A stretch of DNA of 19,994 nt from an uncultured Clostridia bacterium (GCA_947165805.1 CAMVBT010000007.1:1-19994); one strand, 5' to 3'. Shown: positions 6,960-15,408, numbered from the stretch's first letter. Made by a program: numbers and translations. Notes: generated by a model from the sequence alone, not told the origin.

Positions 6960-8648
6960 ATGGACATCTACGAAGTAATTAACCGTATGCGAACCGAGCG
7001 CAAGCAGATAGAAGACTTCGACCTCCGCGTGACCTACTACGCTCGCGTCTCGACGACCCGCGACGAGCAGACCATGTCTATCGAGAACCAGGAAAGCCAC
7101 TTCCGGGAGCTGATACAGCGCAACACGAACTGGAAATATGTGGAGGGCTACGCCGACCGTATCCGAGGCGAGAATGCCGAGAACCGAGTACAGTTCCAGC
7201 GCATGATACAGGACGCTTTTGACGGCAGATTCGACCTGATACTGACAAAGGAAGTCAGCCGTTTCGCACGCAACACGATAGACAGCCTGACCTACACCCG
7301 CGACCTGCTGAAACACGGGGTCGGGGTATTCTTCCTGACGGACAACATCTGCACTATCGAGCCGGACAGCGAGCTTCGCCTGACGATAATGTCGAGCATA
7401 GCGCAGGACGAGGTGCGGAAGTTGTCCGAGCGTGTGAAGTTCGGACATCGCAAGGCGATAGAGAACGGTCATGTTATCGGCAATTCCCGTATCTTTGGCT
7501 ATGACAAGGATCACAGCAAGCTTGTCATCAACGAGAAGGAAGCCGAAATGGTGAAGCTTATCTTCGAGACTTACGCGACTGGAAACTACGGTTTACGCGA
7601 CCTCGAACGGATATTGTGGGACAAGGGCTACCGCAGCAGGGCGGGGAAGTTGATACACCACAACACGATCGGCGGGATAATACAGAACCCGAAGTACAAG
7701 GGTTACTACTGCGGCAACAAGGTGAAGATCACGGACTACCGCACCAAGCAGCAGAAATTCCTGCCGCCGGAGGAGTGGGTGATGTTCAGGGACGAGACAG
7801 GGGAGATAGTACCCGCTATTGTTTCCGAGGCATTGTGGGACAAGGCGAACGAGATATTCGCCGAGCGCAGCATGAAGGTAAAAGCCACCGACCGATCCGC
7901 GAAAAAGACCTCTCCCCTTTCCGGAAAGATAATCTGCGGAGTGCATAACGCTCCGTTCTGGAGAACATCGTACAGCAAGGAGCTGCACAGGGACGCTCCG
8001 ATATACGAATGGATATGCCGCGAGAAAAAGAAAGGAAAGTCTGTAGACTGCCCGACCACAGCAGTCTATGAGAAGGAACTGTATAAAATACTCTCGGATA
8101 TGTTCATCGACCTGTCGGAGAATATAGATACCTATATCGAACAGTTTATAGCGCTGTACGAGAACGAGGACGCCGACAAGACCGTTGACCGCGTGACGGA
8201 CGATCTGCTGAAAGAGATAGAGGCTCTTGAGGCGAAGAAAGACAAGCTGCTCGACCTGTACACCGAGGACGCGATAACCAAATCGGAGTTCAGGTCTCGC
8301 AACGACAGGCTGAATACGGAGCTTATCCGCCTGAAAACGCAGCTTTCGGATATGCGCAAAGATACCGCGAGCAAGACTGACACTGTGAAGAATGTCCGCA
8401 ATATCCGGAAAGCCTTCGACCGCGAGTTGAGAACCGATAACGGCGAGCTCGACCGACAGACCGTCAACGACCTGTCGGATATGCTGATAGATACGATAAC
8501 CGTATTCCCGAAGGAAGACGGCAAAATGCGCATAGAAGTGCGCCTGAAGCTCGGTATGACCGAGGAGCGGGAGTACGCAGGCGCCATGCCGCGTTCGGGA
8601 ATCATCATCAAGAAGATGATCGAGAGCTATCAGAACTCCGCCAAGTAA
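6960..8648 (+). CDS. Large serine recombinase
   Basis: Site-specific DNA recombinase, 562 residues. The N-terminal resolvase domain has the nucleophile in YYARVSTTRDEQ (Ser about 31) and the helper motif TKEVSRFARNT, followed by GVGVFFLTDNI and the ELRLTIMSSIAQDEVRKLSERV helix. Next come the recombinase DNA-binding domain (about 155-300, GYDKDHSKLVINEKEAE and NPKYKGYYCGNK) and a zinc-ribbon-like region (about 320-365) with C-x2-H and later two Cys. A long coiled coil follows (about 400-490). ATG at 6960 is preceded by AAGGAG. It stands alone with its own promoter and terminator and has no cargo gene beside it. It could be the integrase left from an element, or one of the solo recombinases frequent in gut Firmicutes. 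Confidence 0.9.
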   Translation: MDIYEVINRMRTERKQIEDFDLRVTYYARVSTTRDEQTMSIENQESHFRELIQRNTNWKYVEGYADRIRGENAENRVQFQRMIQDAFDGRFDLILTKEVSRFARNTIDSLTYTRDLLKHGVGVFFLTDNICTIEPDSELRLTIMSSIAQDEVRKLSERVKFGHRKAIENGHVIGNSRIFGYDKDHSKLVINEKEAEMVKLIFETYATGNYGLRDLERILWDKGYRSRAGKLIHHNTIGGIIQNPKYKGYYCGNKVKITDYRTKQQKFLPPEEWVMFRDETGEIVPAIVSEALWDKANEIFAERSMKVKATDRSAKKTSPLSGKIICGVHNAPFWRTSYSKELHRDAPIYEWICREKKKGKSVDCPTTAVYEKELYKILSDMFIDLSENIDTYIEQFIALYENEDADKTVDRVTDDLLKEIEALEAKKDKLLDLYTEDAITKSEFRSRNDRLNTELIRLKTQLSDMRKDTASKTDTVKNVRNIRKAFDRELRTDNGELDRQTVNDLSDMLIDTITVFPKEDGKMRIEVRLKLGMTEEREYAGAMPRSGIIIKKMIESYQNSAK

Positions 8649-8667
8649 CAGGGCGCGTTCAACGATG

Positions 8668-8698
8668 TCCCCGGACTATTCCTGTCCGGGGATATTTT
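8668..8698 (+). terminator. Terminator of the recombinase gene
   Basis: TCCCCGGAC (8668-8676) pairs with GTCCGGGGA (8684-8692), 7-nt loop, then TATTTT. It starts 19 bp after the recombinase stop. A small further GC hairpin lies at about 8706-8717. Confidence 0.8.
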
Positions 8699-8726
8699 CA
8701 TATTCGCGGGTCCCCGCAAATTATAG

Positions 8727-8755
8727 TTGACAGTAAAGCTCCGATATGGTATAAT
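8727..8755 (+). promoter_or_regulatory. Promoter of the GMP synthase subunit gene
   Basis: TTGACA (8727-8732), 17-bp spacer, TATAAT (8750-8755), TGG before the -10 box. The leader to the ATG at 8818 is only about 55 nt and shows no purine riboswitch. A nine-codon frame (ATG at 8763, MKTIFLQAP, stop at 8790-8792) sits at the very 5' end and is probably chance. Confidence 0.85.
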
Positions 8756-8817
8756 AACTGACATGAAAACCATATTTTTACAGGCCCCGTGACCCGGAGC
8801 CGGAACAGGAGAAAAAC

Positions 8818-9798
8818 ATGAGTTCTAACGTCAGACCCGAGACCATGGAAAGAATAACCACCGAAGCATTGGCACAGAAGTTCATTGACGAGCAGGTCGA
8901 AGCCCTCCGCGCACAGATAGGCGATAAAAAGGTGCTCCTCGCACTGTCCGGCGGAGTTGACAGCTCCGTTGTCGCGGCGCTTCTCATAAAGGCTGTGGGA
9001 CAGCAGCTCGTATGCGTGCATGTCAACCACGGACTGCTCCGCAAGGGCGAGCCCGAGCAGGTCGTTGCCGTATTCCGCGATCAGATGAAGGCGAACCTTG
9101 TGTATGTCGATGCCGTTGACAGATTTCTTGATAAGCTCGCGGGCGTATCCGACCCCGAGACAAAGCGCAAGATAATAGGCGCGGAATTCATACGCGTATT
9201 CGAGGAAGAAGCCCGCAAGCAGGACGGCATCGAGTTCCTCGCGCAGGGCACCATATACCCCGATATCCTCGAGAGCGATGGCGTAAAGGCTCACCACAAC
9301 GTCGGAGGCCTCCCCGAAGACCTGAAATTCGAGCTCGTTGAACCCGTGAAGCTCCTGTTCAAGTACGAAGTACGCGTTGTCGGCAAGGCTCTCGGCCTGC
9401 CGGACAATATGGTATTCCGCCAGCCCTTCCCGGGCCCCGGACTCGGTGTACGCTGCCTCGGCGCTATCACACGCGAGCGTCTTGAAGCCGTCCGCGAGAG
9501 CGACGCCATACTGCGCGAGGAATTCGCGAAGAACGGCCTTGAAGGCAAGGTATGGCAGTATTTCACAGTCGTTCCGGACTTCCGCTCCGTCGGCGTGAAG
9601 GACGGCAAGCGCACCTTCGCGTACCCCGTGATAATCCGCGCCGTCAACACCAAGGACGCCATGACCGCAACGGTCGAGGACGTGCCTTTCGCGCTGCTCC
9701 AGCACATCACGGCGCGCATAACCTCCGAGGTGGAGAACGTCAACCGCGTGCTCTTCGACCTCACACCCAAGCCCAGCGCCACGATCGAGTGGGAATAA
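8818..9798 (+). CDS. guaA: GMP synthase ATP-pyrophosphatase subunit, stand-alone form
   Basis: Catalyses the amination of XMP to GMP with ATP, using ammonia. It corresponds only to the C-terminal two-thirds of normal bacterial GuaA. The PP-loop [16 protein letters not shown] (SGGVDSS about 46-52) lies near the N-terminus, with [10 protein letters not shown] and [11 protein letters not shown] in the middle. The dimerisation domain includes [12 protein letters not shown], ending KPSATIEWE as in full-length enzymes. The glutamine amidotransferase domain (about 190 residues) is absent, and ATG at 8818 behind CAGGAG with its own promoter shows this is a true start. The enzyme must use free ammonia or a separate glutaminase encoded elsewhere, as in archaeal two-subunit GMP synthases. 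No candidate partner is in the window. Confidence 0.92.
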   Translation: MSSNVRPETMERITTEALAQKFIDEQVEALRAQIGDKKVLLALSGGVDSSVVAALLIKAVGQQLVCVHVNHGLLRKGEPEQVVAVFRDQMKANLVYVDAVDRFLDKLAGVSDPETKRKIIGAEFIRVFEEEARKQDGIEFLAQGTIYPDILESDGVKAHHNVGGLPEDLKFELVEPVKLLFKYEVRVVGKALGLPDNMVFRQPFPGPGLGVRCLGAITRERLEAVRESDAILREEFAKNGLEGKVWQYFTVVPDFRSVGVKDGKRTFAYPVIIRAVNTKDAMTATVEDVPFALLQHITARITSEVENVNRVLFDLTPKPSATIEWE

Positions 9799-9814
9799 GC
9801 CGAATAATAACAGG

Positions 9815-9850
9815 AAAAGTGCTGCCGGATATAACGGCGGCACTTTTATT
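9815..9850 (+). terminator. Terminator of the GMP synthase gene
   Basis: AAAAGTGCTGCCG (9815-9827) pairs with CGGCGGCACTTTT (9834-9846), with one T-G pair, and is followed by ATTT. Confidence 0.8.
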
Positions 9851-9861
9851 TCGGAAAACCC

Positions 9862-9890
9862 TTGATTTATCGCCCCGAATATGTTATAAT
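9862..9890 (+). promoter_or_regulatory. Promoter of the HD-GYP gene
   Basis: TTGATT (9862-9867), 17-bp spacer, TATAAT (9885-9890) with TGT before the -10 box. GGGAGGG stands 7 nt before the ATG at 9929. Confidence 0.75.
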
Positions 9891-9928
9891 TATATGATAT
9901 TATAAGGACGCAATACGGGAGGGCTGAA

Positions 9929-11617
9929 ATGGAAAAGCGCAAGAAGCTTCTTGTACAGACCGGACTGAGGGTCATAGCTTTCTTCCTGATGATAACGGCA
10001 GCGCTTTGTTTTATCCTTTATACAGGCTGCACCGCGATGTATCTGAACGCAAAGGACGAGATGATAGACCGTGACCTGAAAAGGATCAGCACTGAGGTGA
10101 TACAGATACCGGAAATGAACGAGGTGTTCGCTCTCTGGGCAGAATACCCGGATCAGTTCAACGCGCCGTATGACGATTATTATTCACTTGAACTCGAAAA
10201 CTCGATAGCGGATCTGGACGGTTTCACATTCTCAAAGTTCCATGATTACACGGACGAGCAGAAGATGTACGCCGCACAGGTGCTGTACGTCACTGTCATG
10301 AGTTGGATAAAGTATGAGTCAGAGATGTTTGACTACGAACGCATCTATGTCATGGACATCGGCGACAAGCACCCCGGTCTCGTATATTTCCTCGGCCCCC
10401 CGGAAGAACTCGCGGAAGAACCTTCGGAAGATGCAGCGGAAGGGACTGCGGAAGATGGCGCGGCCGTGACCACCGCTGTGACCACGGCAGACCCCGCGGA
10501 AGCGGCTCCGGAAGAGACAGAGGAAGGGACCGAAGAAGAGACCGAACCCGGACTGCATTACGACATCACTCCGGAGCAGCACCCGGCGATAAAGAAGATA
10601 CGCTCCGGCATATACAACGCCACCGAGTATGAAGTCGCGCCCGGAGCTGACGGCAGAGTGATGTACATAGGCTATGCTCCGCTCGAGATGAAAGGCAGAA
10701 CGGACAAGGTAGTCTGTATCGAATACGACTGGAGCAGCTTCAGGCAGAGCCTTCTGGACAATCTGATACTCATGGCTCTGATAGTCCTCGGTATAATGCT
10801 GATAGCGGGAGCGATGCTGATCGGATATCTGGCGAGAACGGCAGTAAGACCCGCCGTGAGGATACAGCGGGGCGTGCGCGAATACATAAAGTCAAAGGAA
10901 AGCGCGCGCGTGATCGCCGACATGAATATGATAACCGCAAACAACGAGCTCGGAACACTGGCGGAGGACGTATCCGACCTGGTGGCGGAGCTCGACGAGC
11001 ACATCTCGAAGCTTCAGGATTCGGGAAACAGCATGAGAGAGCTGACGGTAGAGGTCATGGGAGCCCTCGCGCACACCATAGATGCCAAGGATAAGTACAC
11101 CAACGGCCATTCCGAGCGCGTCGCGATCTATTCGAGAATGATAGCCAAGCAGATGGGACTGCCGCTGGAGCAGCAGGAGAAGATCTATTACATGGGTCTC
11201 CTGCACGACATAGGCAAGATAGGCATACCGCGTGAGATCATAAACAAGACCTCGAAGCTGACCGACGAGGAATACGCGCTGATACGCTCGCATACGACAA
11301 TGGGCTACGACATACTCAAGGATATCGAATCCATGCCCGAGCTCGCGGAGGCTGCGCGCTGGCACCACGAGCTGCTCGACGGCACGGGCTACCCCGACGG
11401 CAAGATCGGCGAGGATATACCGTTCCTTGTAAGGATAATCGCCGTGGCGGACAGCTACGACGCCATGACCTCGAACCGCAGCTACCGTCAGTATCTGCCG
11501 CAGGACGTCGCCCGCGCGGAGATCGCGAAGAACTCCGGAAAGCAGTTCGACCCCGCCGTCGCGGAATGTATGCTGAAAATAATAGACGAAGACAAATACT
11601 ACTTTCTGCATGAATAA
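9929..11617 (+). CDS. Membrane-bound HD-GYP domain phosphodiesterase
   Basis: Predicted cyclic-dinucleotide phosphodiesterase controlled by an external sensor, 562 residues. Order: transmembrane segment (about 10-38, VIAFFLMITAALCFILY), an extracytoplasmic region (about 40-270), a second transmembrane segment (about 275-300, LILMALIVLGIMLIAGAM), a HAMP-like linker (about 300-350), then the HD-GYP domain. The catalytic signatures are NGHSERVA, LLHDIGKIGIP (His-Asp about 424-425) and HHELLDGTGYPDG (about 479-491), with ADSYDAMTSNRSYR behind them, so metal-binding and GYP motifs are intact. The external region carries an acidic Glu/Ala/Thr-rich stretch (about 157-207) without predicted structure. 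c-di-GMP is the usual substrate of this family; the ligand sensed is unknown. The gene is monocistronic. Confidence 0.92.
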   Translation: MEKRKKLLVQTGLRVIAFFLMITAALCFILYTGCTAMYLNAKDEMIDRDLKRISTEVIQIPEMNEVFALWAEYPDQFNAPYDDYYSLELENSIADLDGFTFSKFHDYTDEQKMYAAQVLYVTVMSWIKYESEMFDYERIYVMDIGDKHPGLVYFLGPPEELAEEPSEDAAEGTAEDGAAVTTAVTTADPAEAAPEETEEGTEEETEPGLHYDITPEQHPAIKKIRSGIYNATEYEVAPGADGRVMYIGYAPLEMKGRTDKVVCIEYDWSSFRQSLLDNLILMALIVLGIMLIAGAMLIGYLARTAVRPAVRIQRGVREYIKSKESARVIADMNMITANNELGTLAEDVSDLVAELDEHISKLQDSGNSMRELTVEVMGALAHTIDAKDKYTNGHSERVAIYSRMIAKQMGLPLEQQEKIYYMGLLHDIGKIGIPREIINKTSKLTDEEYALIRSHTTMGYDILKDIESMPELAEAARWHHELLDGTGYPDGKIGEDIPFLVRIIAVADSYDAMTSNRSYRQYLPQDVARAEIAKNSGKQFDPAVAECMLKIIDEDKYYFLHE

Positions 11618-11657
11618 AAAATATCCGGGCAGCCTGCGCTGTCCGGATATTTATTTT
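11618..11657. terminator. Bidirectional terminator between HD-GYP and nitroreductase genes
   Basis: AAATATCCGG (11619-11628) pairs with CCGGATATTT (11643-11652), with inner GCAG/CTG pairing. A-rich and T-rich sides serve both converging genes. Confidence 0.75.
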
Positions 11658-11668
11658 CACGTGTACCG

Positions 11669-12184
11669 TCAGAGAGTCGTCACGATCTCGCCGGGGCTCT
11701 TACGCTTTCCGTGGCGCTCGGAGGGCTCCATTGCCCTGCCGCTTACGGGGAGCAGCCCGATCATGCTGTAACCTGCCGTTTCGGGGAACAGCTCCGCGAG
11801 CGCGCCGGGGTCGAAGTGGCCTATCCACGTCGAGCCGTAACCGAGGTCGTGTATCTCGAGCATCATATGTGTTATGACGATAGCGGCGTCAACATCGCCG
11901 AAATTCTTGTTGTCGAACGGGCGCTTCCATGCCTGCTCCGGGTCACAGCCCACCGCGATAATGACCTTCGCGGGCTCTATGAACTTCATCTTCGTGCAGG
12001 AGACCAGCTTCTCACGCGCTTCGGCGCTCCGGAACACCCATATCTTCACAGGCTGGAAATTGACTGCTGTGGGCGCGGCAAGGCCCGCCTCAATGATCCT
12101 GTTTATATCCTCCTCCGGGATATCCCTGCCGTCAAATCCGCGCACCGAATACCTGTCGTGCGCGAGCTGAAGAAAATCGGTCAT
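11669..12184 (-). CDS. Nitroreductase family protein
   Basis: FMN-dependent NAD(P)H oxidoreductase, 171 residues, typical length for the compact nitroreductases. The N-terminal HDRYSVRGFDGRDIP is the FMN-phosphate motif (R-x-S-x-R-x-F) and APTAVNFQPVKIWVF the second flavin-binding block. NFGDVDAAIVITHMML and LGYGSTWIGHFDP form the middle, and GLLPVSGRAMEPSERH the C-terminal part. ATG at 12184 follows GGAGGAGG. The physiological substrate cannot be deduced; such enzymes reduce quinones, flavins or nitro compounds. It is transcribed alone from its own promoter, divergent from the surface-protein gene. Confidence 0.88.
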   Translation of the reverse strand: MTDFLQLAHDRYSVRGFDGRDIPEEDINRIIEAGLAAPTAVNFQPVKIWVFRSAEAREKLVSCTKMKFIEPAKVIIAVGCDPEQAWKRPFDNKNFGDVDAAIVITHMMLEIHDLGYGSTWIGHFDPGALAELFPETAGYSMIGLLPVSGRAMEPSERHGKRKSPGEIVTTL

Positions 12185-12219
12185 TTCAATGTCCTCCTCC
12201 GTTAACGTAAATTTTAATT

Positions 12220-12249
12220 ATTATACCATATCCCCCGATATTTTGTCAA
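12220..12249 (-). promoter_or_regulatory. Promoter of the nitroreductase gene
   Basis: On the minus strand TTGACA (12244-12249), 18-bp spacer, TATAAT (12220-12225), TGG before the -10 box. Confidence 0.75.
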
Positions 12250-12265
12250 TTATTTCCGAATACTG

Positions 12266-12294
12266 TTGACTATTTCCGCAAAAAATGATATAAT
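12266..12294 (+). promoter_or_regulatory. Promoter of the cohesin-like surface protein gene
   Basis: TTGACT (12266-12271), 17-bp spacer, TATAAT (12289-12294), TGA before the -10 box. TATTTCCG occurs twice (12251 and 12271), once before and once just after the -35 box, and could be a binding site. The leader to the ATG is about 60 nt and contains the heptad repeat. Confidence 0.75.
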
Positions 12295-12310
12295 CTACTC
12301 AAAGCATAAA

Positions 12311-12340
12311 ATTATCAATTATCAATTATCAACTGTCAAT
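12311..12340 (+). repeat. Heptad tandem repeat ATTATCA
   Basis: Three exact copies of ATTATCA (12311-12331), then the variant ACTGTCA (12332-12338) and a partial unit. It lies in the leader of the surface-protein gene. It resembles the longer heptad repeat at 15847-15888 in unit length and in the alternation ATTAT../ACT... Confidence 0.6.
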
Positions 12341-12360
12341 TAAAAAAGCGGGGTGGTCTC

Positions 12361-14349
12361 ATGAGAAAGCTGACAAGAATGATCTGCGTGCTCCTGTCGC
12401 TGATGATATGCGTGACATTCTGCACAGCGGGCGCGTCCGCGGACGTCAGGGACGGTATTTATTCCACCGGGACCGTTGTCGAACAGGGCTCGCGCTTCAT
12501 AATATATGTCGATATACCCGCCGTTTATTCCGACGCGCGGACAGCGTACATAAGCGTGGACTTCGACCCCGAAGCCTTTGAGGTCGCGGACTGGGACACG
12601 CCAGTCGATGTACCCGAAGAATATCTGATCTCCGAATATGACAACCGGCGCGGCTATCTGCTGTTTTCCATGGCCGGACAGGACGTGACCGCCGATCTCA
12701 GCGGCGGGCTGCGGTTCTCGGCACTGATGAGAGCCAAGGACAGCGCCGCACCCGGAGGATATACGTTCACCCTCACCGACCACAGTCTCACCGATGCCTA
12801 CACCGGCGAGGAGCTCTGGGAGGAGCCCATATCCCGCACCGCATACGTCGAGGTGTCGAAGAAAGCCGTCCCATCCCGTCAGACCGTTGTCGGCGGCGGC
12901 ATCTCGCTCACTTCCTACACGGTGCAGCAGGGCGGAACGATAGGTCTTGAGGTGACGATACCGCCAATGAACGGCGGCGCTGCCGACAAGCTGTCGTTCA
13001 CCGTCGGATTTGACGGGAACGCGTTCAGCGCGGTGCAGTGGTCTCCCGATCTTAACGGCGCCGCTGCGCAGTCCGGAAACGGCTATCTCAGCCTTGTGAC
13101 CTACCGGGGGGTTCCGGAGTCACAGCTCACGCAGGGGCTTACATTCACAGCCCTGCTCCAGGCGCGTACCGGAGCCGTGCCGGGCGATTACACCTTCACG
13201 CTCACACAGGGAACGCTCACCTGCTCCGACGCGGAGACCGGCAGGACCATAGAACTCTGGCAGCCGACACGGCTTTCCGCAGATGTCACGCTCTCCGGAG
13301 CCGCGGCATATATTCCGGCGGATATCTATCCGTCGGTATTACCCACATACTGGCAGACCCCCACAGTAGAGGACAGCGTTCAACAGAAGCCCGCCGCTTC
13401 TCCGAACCCCCTGCGCTCCGAGGCCGACGAACCCGCCGACAGCATCGGCGACGAGACTCCGGAAAGCGTTCCGGTCTCCGAAAGCAACAGAAATTATTAC
13501 ATCAAGGACACCGATATCGAGATCAATATAGACGAGGAAGCCTATCCCGAGGACGAGGACGAGGACGATGGCTATGAGATCACCGACATCGACGACAGCG
13601 ATGACGATGACGACGACCCGGACGACGAATATGAGGATATCGACGAGGACGACGGAAGCTCGATTTACAGCATAACCCTTGACTGCGAGGGGCTGGAAGG
13701 TCTTTCCGAGGGCAGCCTGCGCATCTCGACGAAGTACAGGTATTTCGGAGGCGACACCACCGTTTATATGTCCGCTTCCGATCTCGCGGAGACCTGCGCG
13801 AAGGAAGCCCTTAAACGTCTCGATATGGCTACGAACCCGCACTACGCCTTTGATATAAGCGTTTTCGGCAAGGACACCGGCAAGTACATAACATCTCTGC
13901 CGGCGGGAGGCTCGATAACATTCGAGATGCCGCTGCCAAAGGCTCTCGCGGCTTACCCCGACAGCATCGAGGTGTTCCACATCGCCGACGGACGTCCCGA
14001 ACCCGTCGAACGGACGATACTCCGCGAGGGCAGCCTTGTTAAGCTGCGATTCACGGCTTCATCGTTCTCGCCGTATATGCTCGTTGACACCGACCATACG
14101 GCTGCGGAGATACGCAGCTCCGCGTCGGGCAAGGCTCCCGATGCCGTTCTGATCGACGACGGCAGTGTCCCGCACAACGGCAATCTCAATCCGGCGACCG
14201 GAGCCGCGGCTGCTGTGCTGCTGCCCGGTGCGGCAGTAACGTGCATCGTGCTCGCGAAGAAGTCTGTACGCCGCAGGAAGCGCACACGCACCTACGTCGG
14301 CAGCGATGAAGACACGGAAGACAACGGCACGGAAGACGACGAAATATAA
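12361..14349 (+). CDS. Secreted cohesin-like surface protein with acidic linker and NPATG tail
   Basis: 662 residues. The N-terminal signal peptide (Lys-Arg then a hydrophobic core, cleavage after ASA about 27) exports it. Two homologous beta-sandwich repeats follow (about 30-160 and 178-315), each with an F-D-x-x-x-F strand (FDPEAFEVADW; FDGNAFSAVQW) and GxYTFTLT near the end, as in cohesin and related cellulosome folds. Then comes a Pro/Ser linker, a highly acidic Asp/Glu stretch (about 390-434), and a third domain (about 436-580, ending FTASSFSPYMLVD). The tail has NPATG (610-614), a hydrophobic segment and RRRKR, as in an alternative sortase or membrane-anchoring signal. A short acidic cytoplasmic end follows. 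A scaffold or adhesin on the cell surface is likely; the partner is unknown. Start ATG at 12361 with GGGGTGG. Confidence 0.8.
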   Translation: MRKLTRMICVLLSLMICVTFCTAGASADVRDGIYSTGTVVEQGSRFIIYVDIPAVYSDARTAYISVDFDPEAFEVADWDTPVDVPEEYLISEYDNRRGYLLFSMAGQDVTADLSGGLRFSALMRAKDSAAPGGYTFTLTDHSLTDAYTGEELWEEPISRTAYVEVSKKAVPSRQTVVGGGISLTSYTVQQGGTIGLEVTIPPMNGGAADKLSFTVGFDGNAFSAVQWSPDLNGAAAQSGNGYLSLVTYRGVPESQLTQGLTFTALLQARTGAVPGDYTFTLTQGTLTCSDAETGRTIELWQPTRLSADVTLSGAAAYIPADIYPSVLPTYWQTPTVEDSVQQKPAASPNPLRSEADEPADSIGDETPESVPVSESNRNYYIKDTDIEINIDEEAYPEDEDEDDGYEITDIDDSDDDDDDPDDEYEDIDEDDGSSIYSITLDCEGLEGLSEGSLRISTKYRYFGGDTTVYMSASDLAETCAKEALKRLDMATNPHYAFDISVFGKDTGKYITSLPAGGSITFEMPLPKALAAYPDSIEVFHIADGRPEPVERTILREGSLVKLRFTASSFSPYMLVDTDHTAAEIRSSASGKAPDAVLIDDGSVPHNGNLNPATGAAAAVLLPGAAVTCIVLAKKSVRRRKRTRTYVGSDEDTEDNGTEDDEI

Positions 14350-14357
14350 CAGCAAAA

Positions 14358-14386
14358 AAAGCTCCCCGAACGGATCGGGGAGCTTT
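14358..14386. terminator. Bidirectional terminator between the surface protein gene and rplL
   Basis: AAAGCTCCCCGA (14358-14369) pairs with TCGGGGAGCTTT (14375-14386), 5-nt loop, A-run on one side and T-rich on the other. It serves the two converging transcripts. Confidence 0.85.
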
Positions 14387-14400
14387 CGTTATGTCTGAAC

Positions 14401-14778
14401 TTACTTGAGTTCGATCTTTGCGCCAGCTTCTTCGAGCTTAGCCTTGATCTCTTCAGCTTCTGCCTTTGCAACGCCTTCCTTGATAGCCTTAGGAGCAGCT
14501 TCAACGAGCTCCTTAGCTTCCTTCAGGCCGAGACCGCAGATATCCTTGACAGCCTTGATAACGCCCATCTTGCTGTCGCCGAACGAAGCGAGGATAACGT
14601 CAAATTCTGTCTTCTCCTCAGCTGCTGCAGCGCCTGCGCCTGCTGCGGGACCTGCCGCTACCATAGCTGCGGCGGATACGCCGAATTCTTCCTCAAGTGC
14701 CTTTACTAAGTCGTTAAGCTCGAGAACTGTGAGTTCCTTAACGTCTTCAACGATCTTTAAAACTTTCTCTGAAGCCAT
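14401..14778 (-). CDS. rplL: Ribosomal protein bL12 (L7/L12)
   Basis: Stalk protein of the 50S subunit that recruits translation factors, 125 residues. It has an N-terminal dimerisation region ([21 protein letters not shown]), an Ala/Gly hinge (about 37-55) and a C-terminal factor-binding domain ([20 protein letters not shown] and [21 protein letters not shown]). The start is ATG at 14778 behind GGAGGAA; longer frames upstream are not real. It follows rplJ after 111 bp of non-coding sequence without an obvious terminator, so both are one operon under the L10 leader. Confidence 0.97.
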   Translation of the reverse strand: MASEKVLKIVEDVKELTVLELNDLVKALEEEFGVSAAAMVAAGPAAGAGAAAAEEKTEFDVILASFGDSKMGVIKAVKDICGLGLKEAKELVEAAPKAIKEGVAKAEAEEIKAKLEEAGAKIELK

Positions 14779-14889
14779 TTTAAATATTCCTCCTGATATT
14801 ATTCTTGTTGTCTGTCCGATGTAAGGACTTTTGTGTTGTGCCGCAGAGCTTCCGCTCACGCGGTCATTGCTATGCCGCCGTCAATGTAA

Positions 14890-15408
14890 TTACGCGGCGC
14901 CTTCTTCGCTTTCCTTCTTCTTTGCGATCTCGCTTGCTGCGATAGCAAGTCTCTGCATAGGAGACTGGAGCATGAAGAGCAGCTTGGAGATGAGCACTTC
15001 CTTGCTCGGGAGCTTTGCGTACTCCTCGACCTCTGCTACGGAGATAGCTTCCTTACCGATGAAGCCGATCTTGATGTTGAAGCGGCTGTCACCGCAGTCC
15101 TGGGACTGCTTGTAAATGATCTTCGGAGCGGAGATGATATCGTCCGTGTGAAGGGCGATAGCCGTTGTACCCTCAAGGTGCTCGTCAACGCCTGTGATGC
15201 CTGCCTTGTCGATAGCTCTTTTGAGGAGAGTGTTCTTTACTACGAAGTAATCAACGCCTGCCTCACGGAGAGCCTTACGGAGAGCCGTATCTTCCGCAAC
15301 TGTGATGCCCTTGTAGTCTACGATGACACCGCCTGCTGCGTTTTCGAGCTTCTTTGCGAGCTCGTCGACATAAGCCTGCTTCTGCTGAAGGATCTTTTCA
15401 CTTGCCAA
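14890..15408 (-). CDS. rplJ: Ribosomal protein uL10
   Basis: Base of the ribosomal stalk; binds 23S rRNA and carries the L12 dimers. The L10 pattern is clear: ILQQKQAYVDELAKKL, GVIVDYKGITVAEDTALRKALREAGVDYFVVKNTLLKRA, and a C-terminal helix that binds L12. I chose TTG at 15406-15408 as start because AGGAGG lies 9 nt upstream and homologues begin at this point (x-ASEKI); no ATG or GTG lies nearer. That gives 172 residues, normal for the family. Expression is controlled by the leader and attenuator upstream. Confidence 0.95.
   Translation of the reverse strand: MASEKILQQKQAYVDELAKKLENAAGGVIVDYKGITVAEDTALRKALREAGVDYFVVKNTLLKRAIDKAGITGVDEHLEGTTAIALHTDDIISAPKIIYKQSQDCGDSRFNIKIGFIGKEAISVAEVEEYAKLPSKEVLISKLLFMLQSPMQRLAIAASEIAKKKESEEGAA

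Noticed and set aside
6896..8755. Similar segments (TATGGTATAATAA) flanking the recombinase as attachment sites
   Set aside because: Both are -10 regions of consensus promoters, and the same string occurs at the nitroreductase promoter, so promoter sequence explains it.
8763..8792. Nine-codon leader peptide before the GMP synthase gene
   Set aside because: It would start at the predicted 5' end of the transcript with no ribosome binding site and no attenuator follows.
8698..9975. 425-codon minus-strand frame opposite guaA
   Set aside because: Shadow of the GMP synthase gene in GC-rich codons; no start signal and no family resemblance.
14779..14859. 27-residue N-terminal extension of rplL
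   Set aside because: The extension is not seen in L12 proteins, and GGAGG directly precedes the ATG at 14778.
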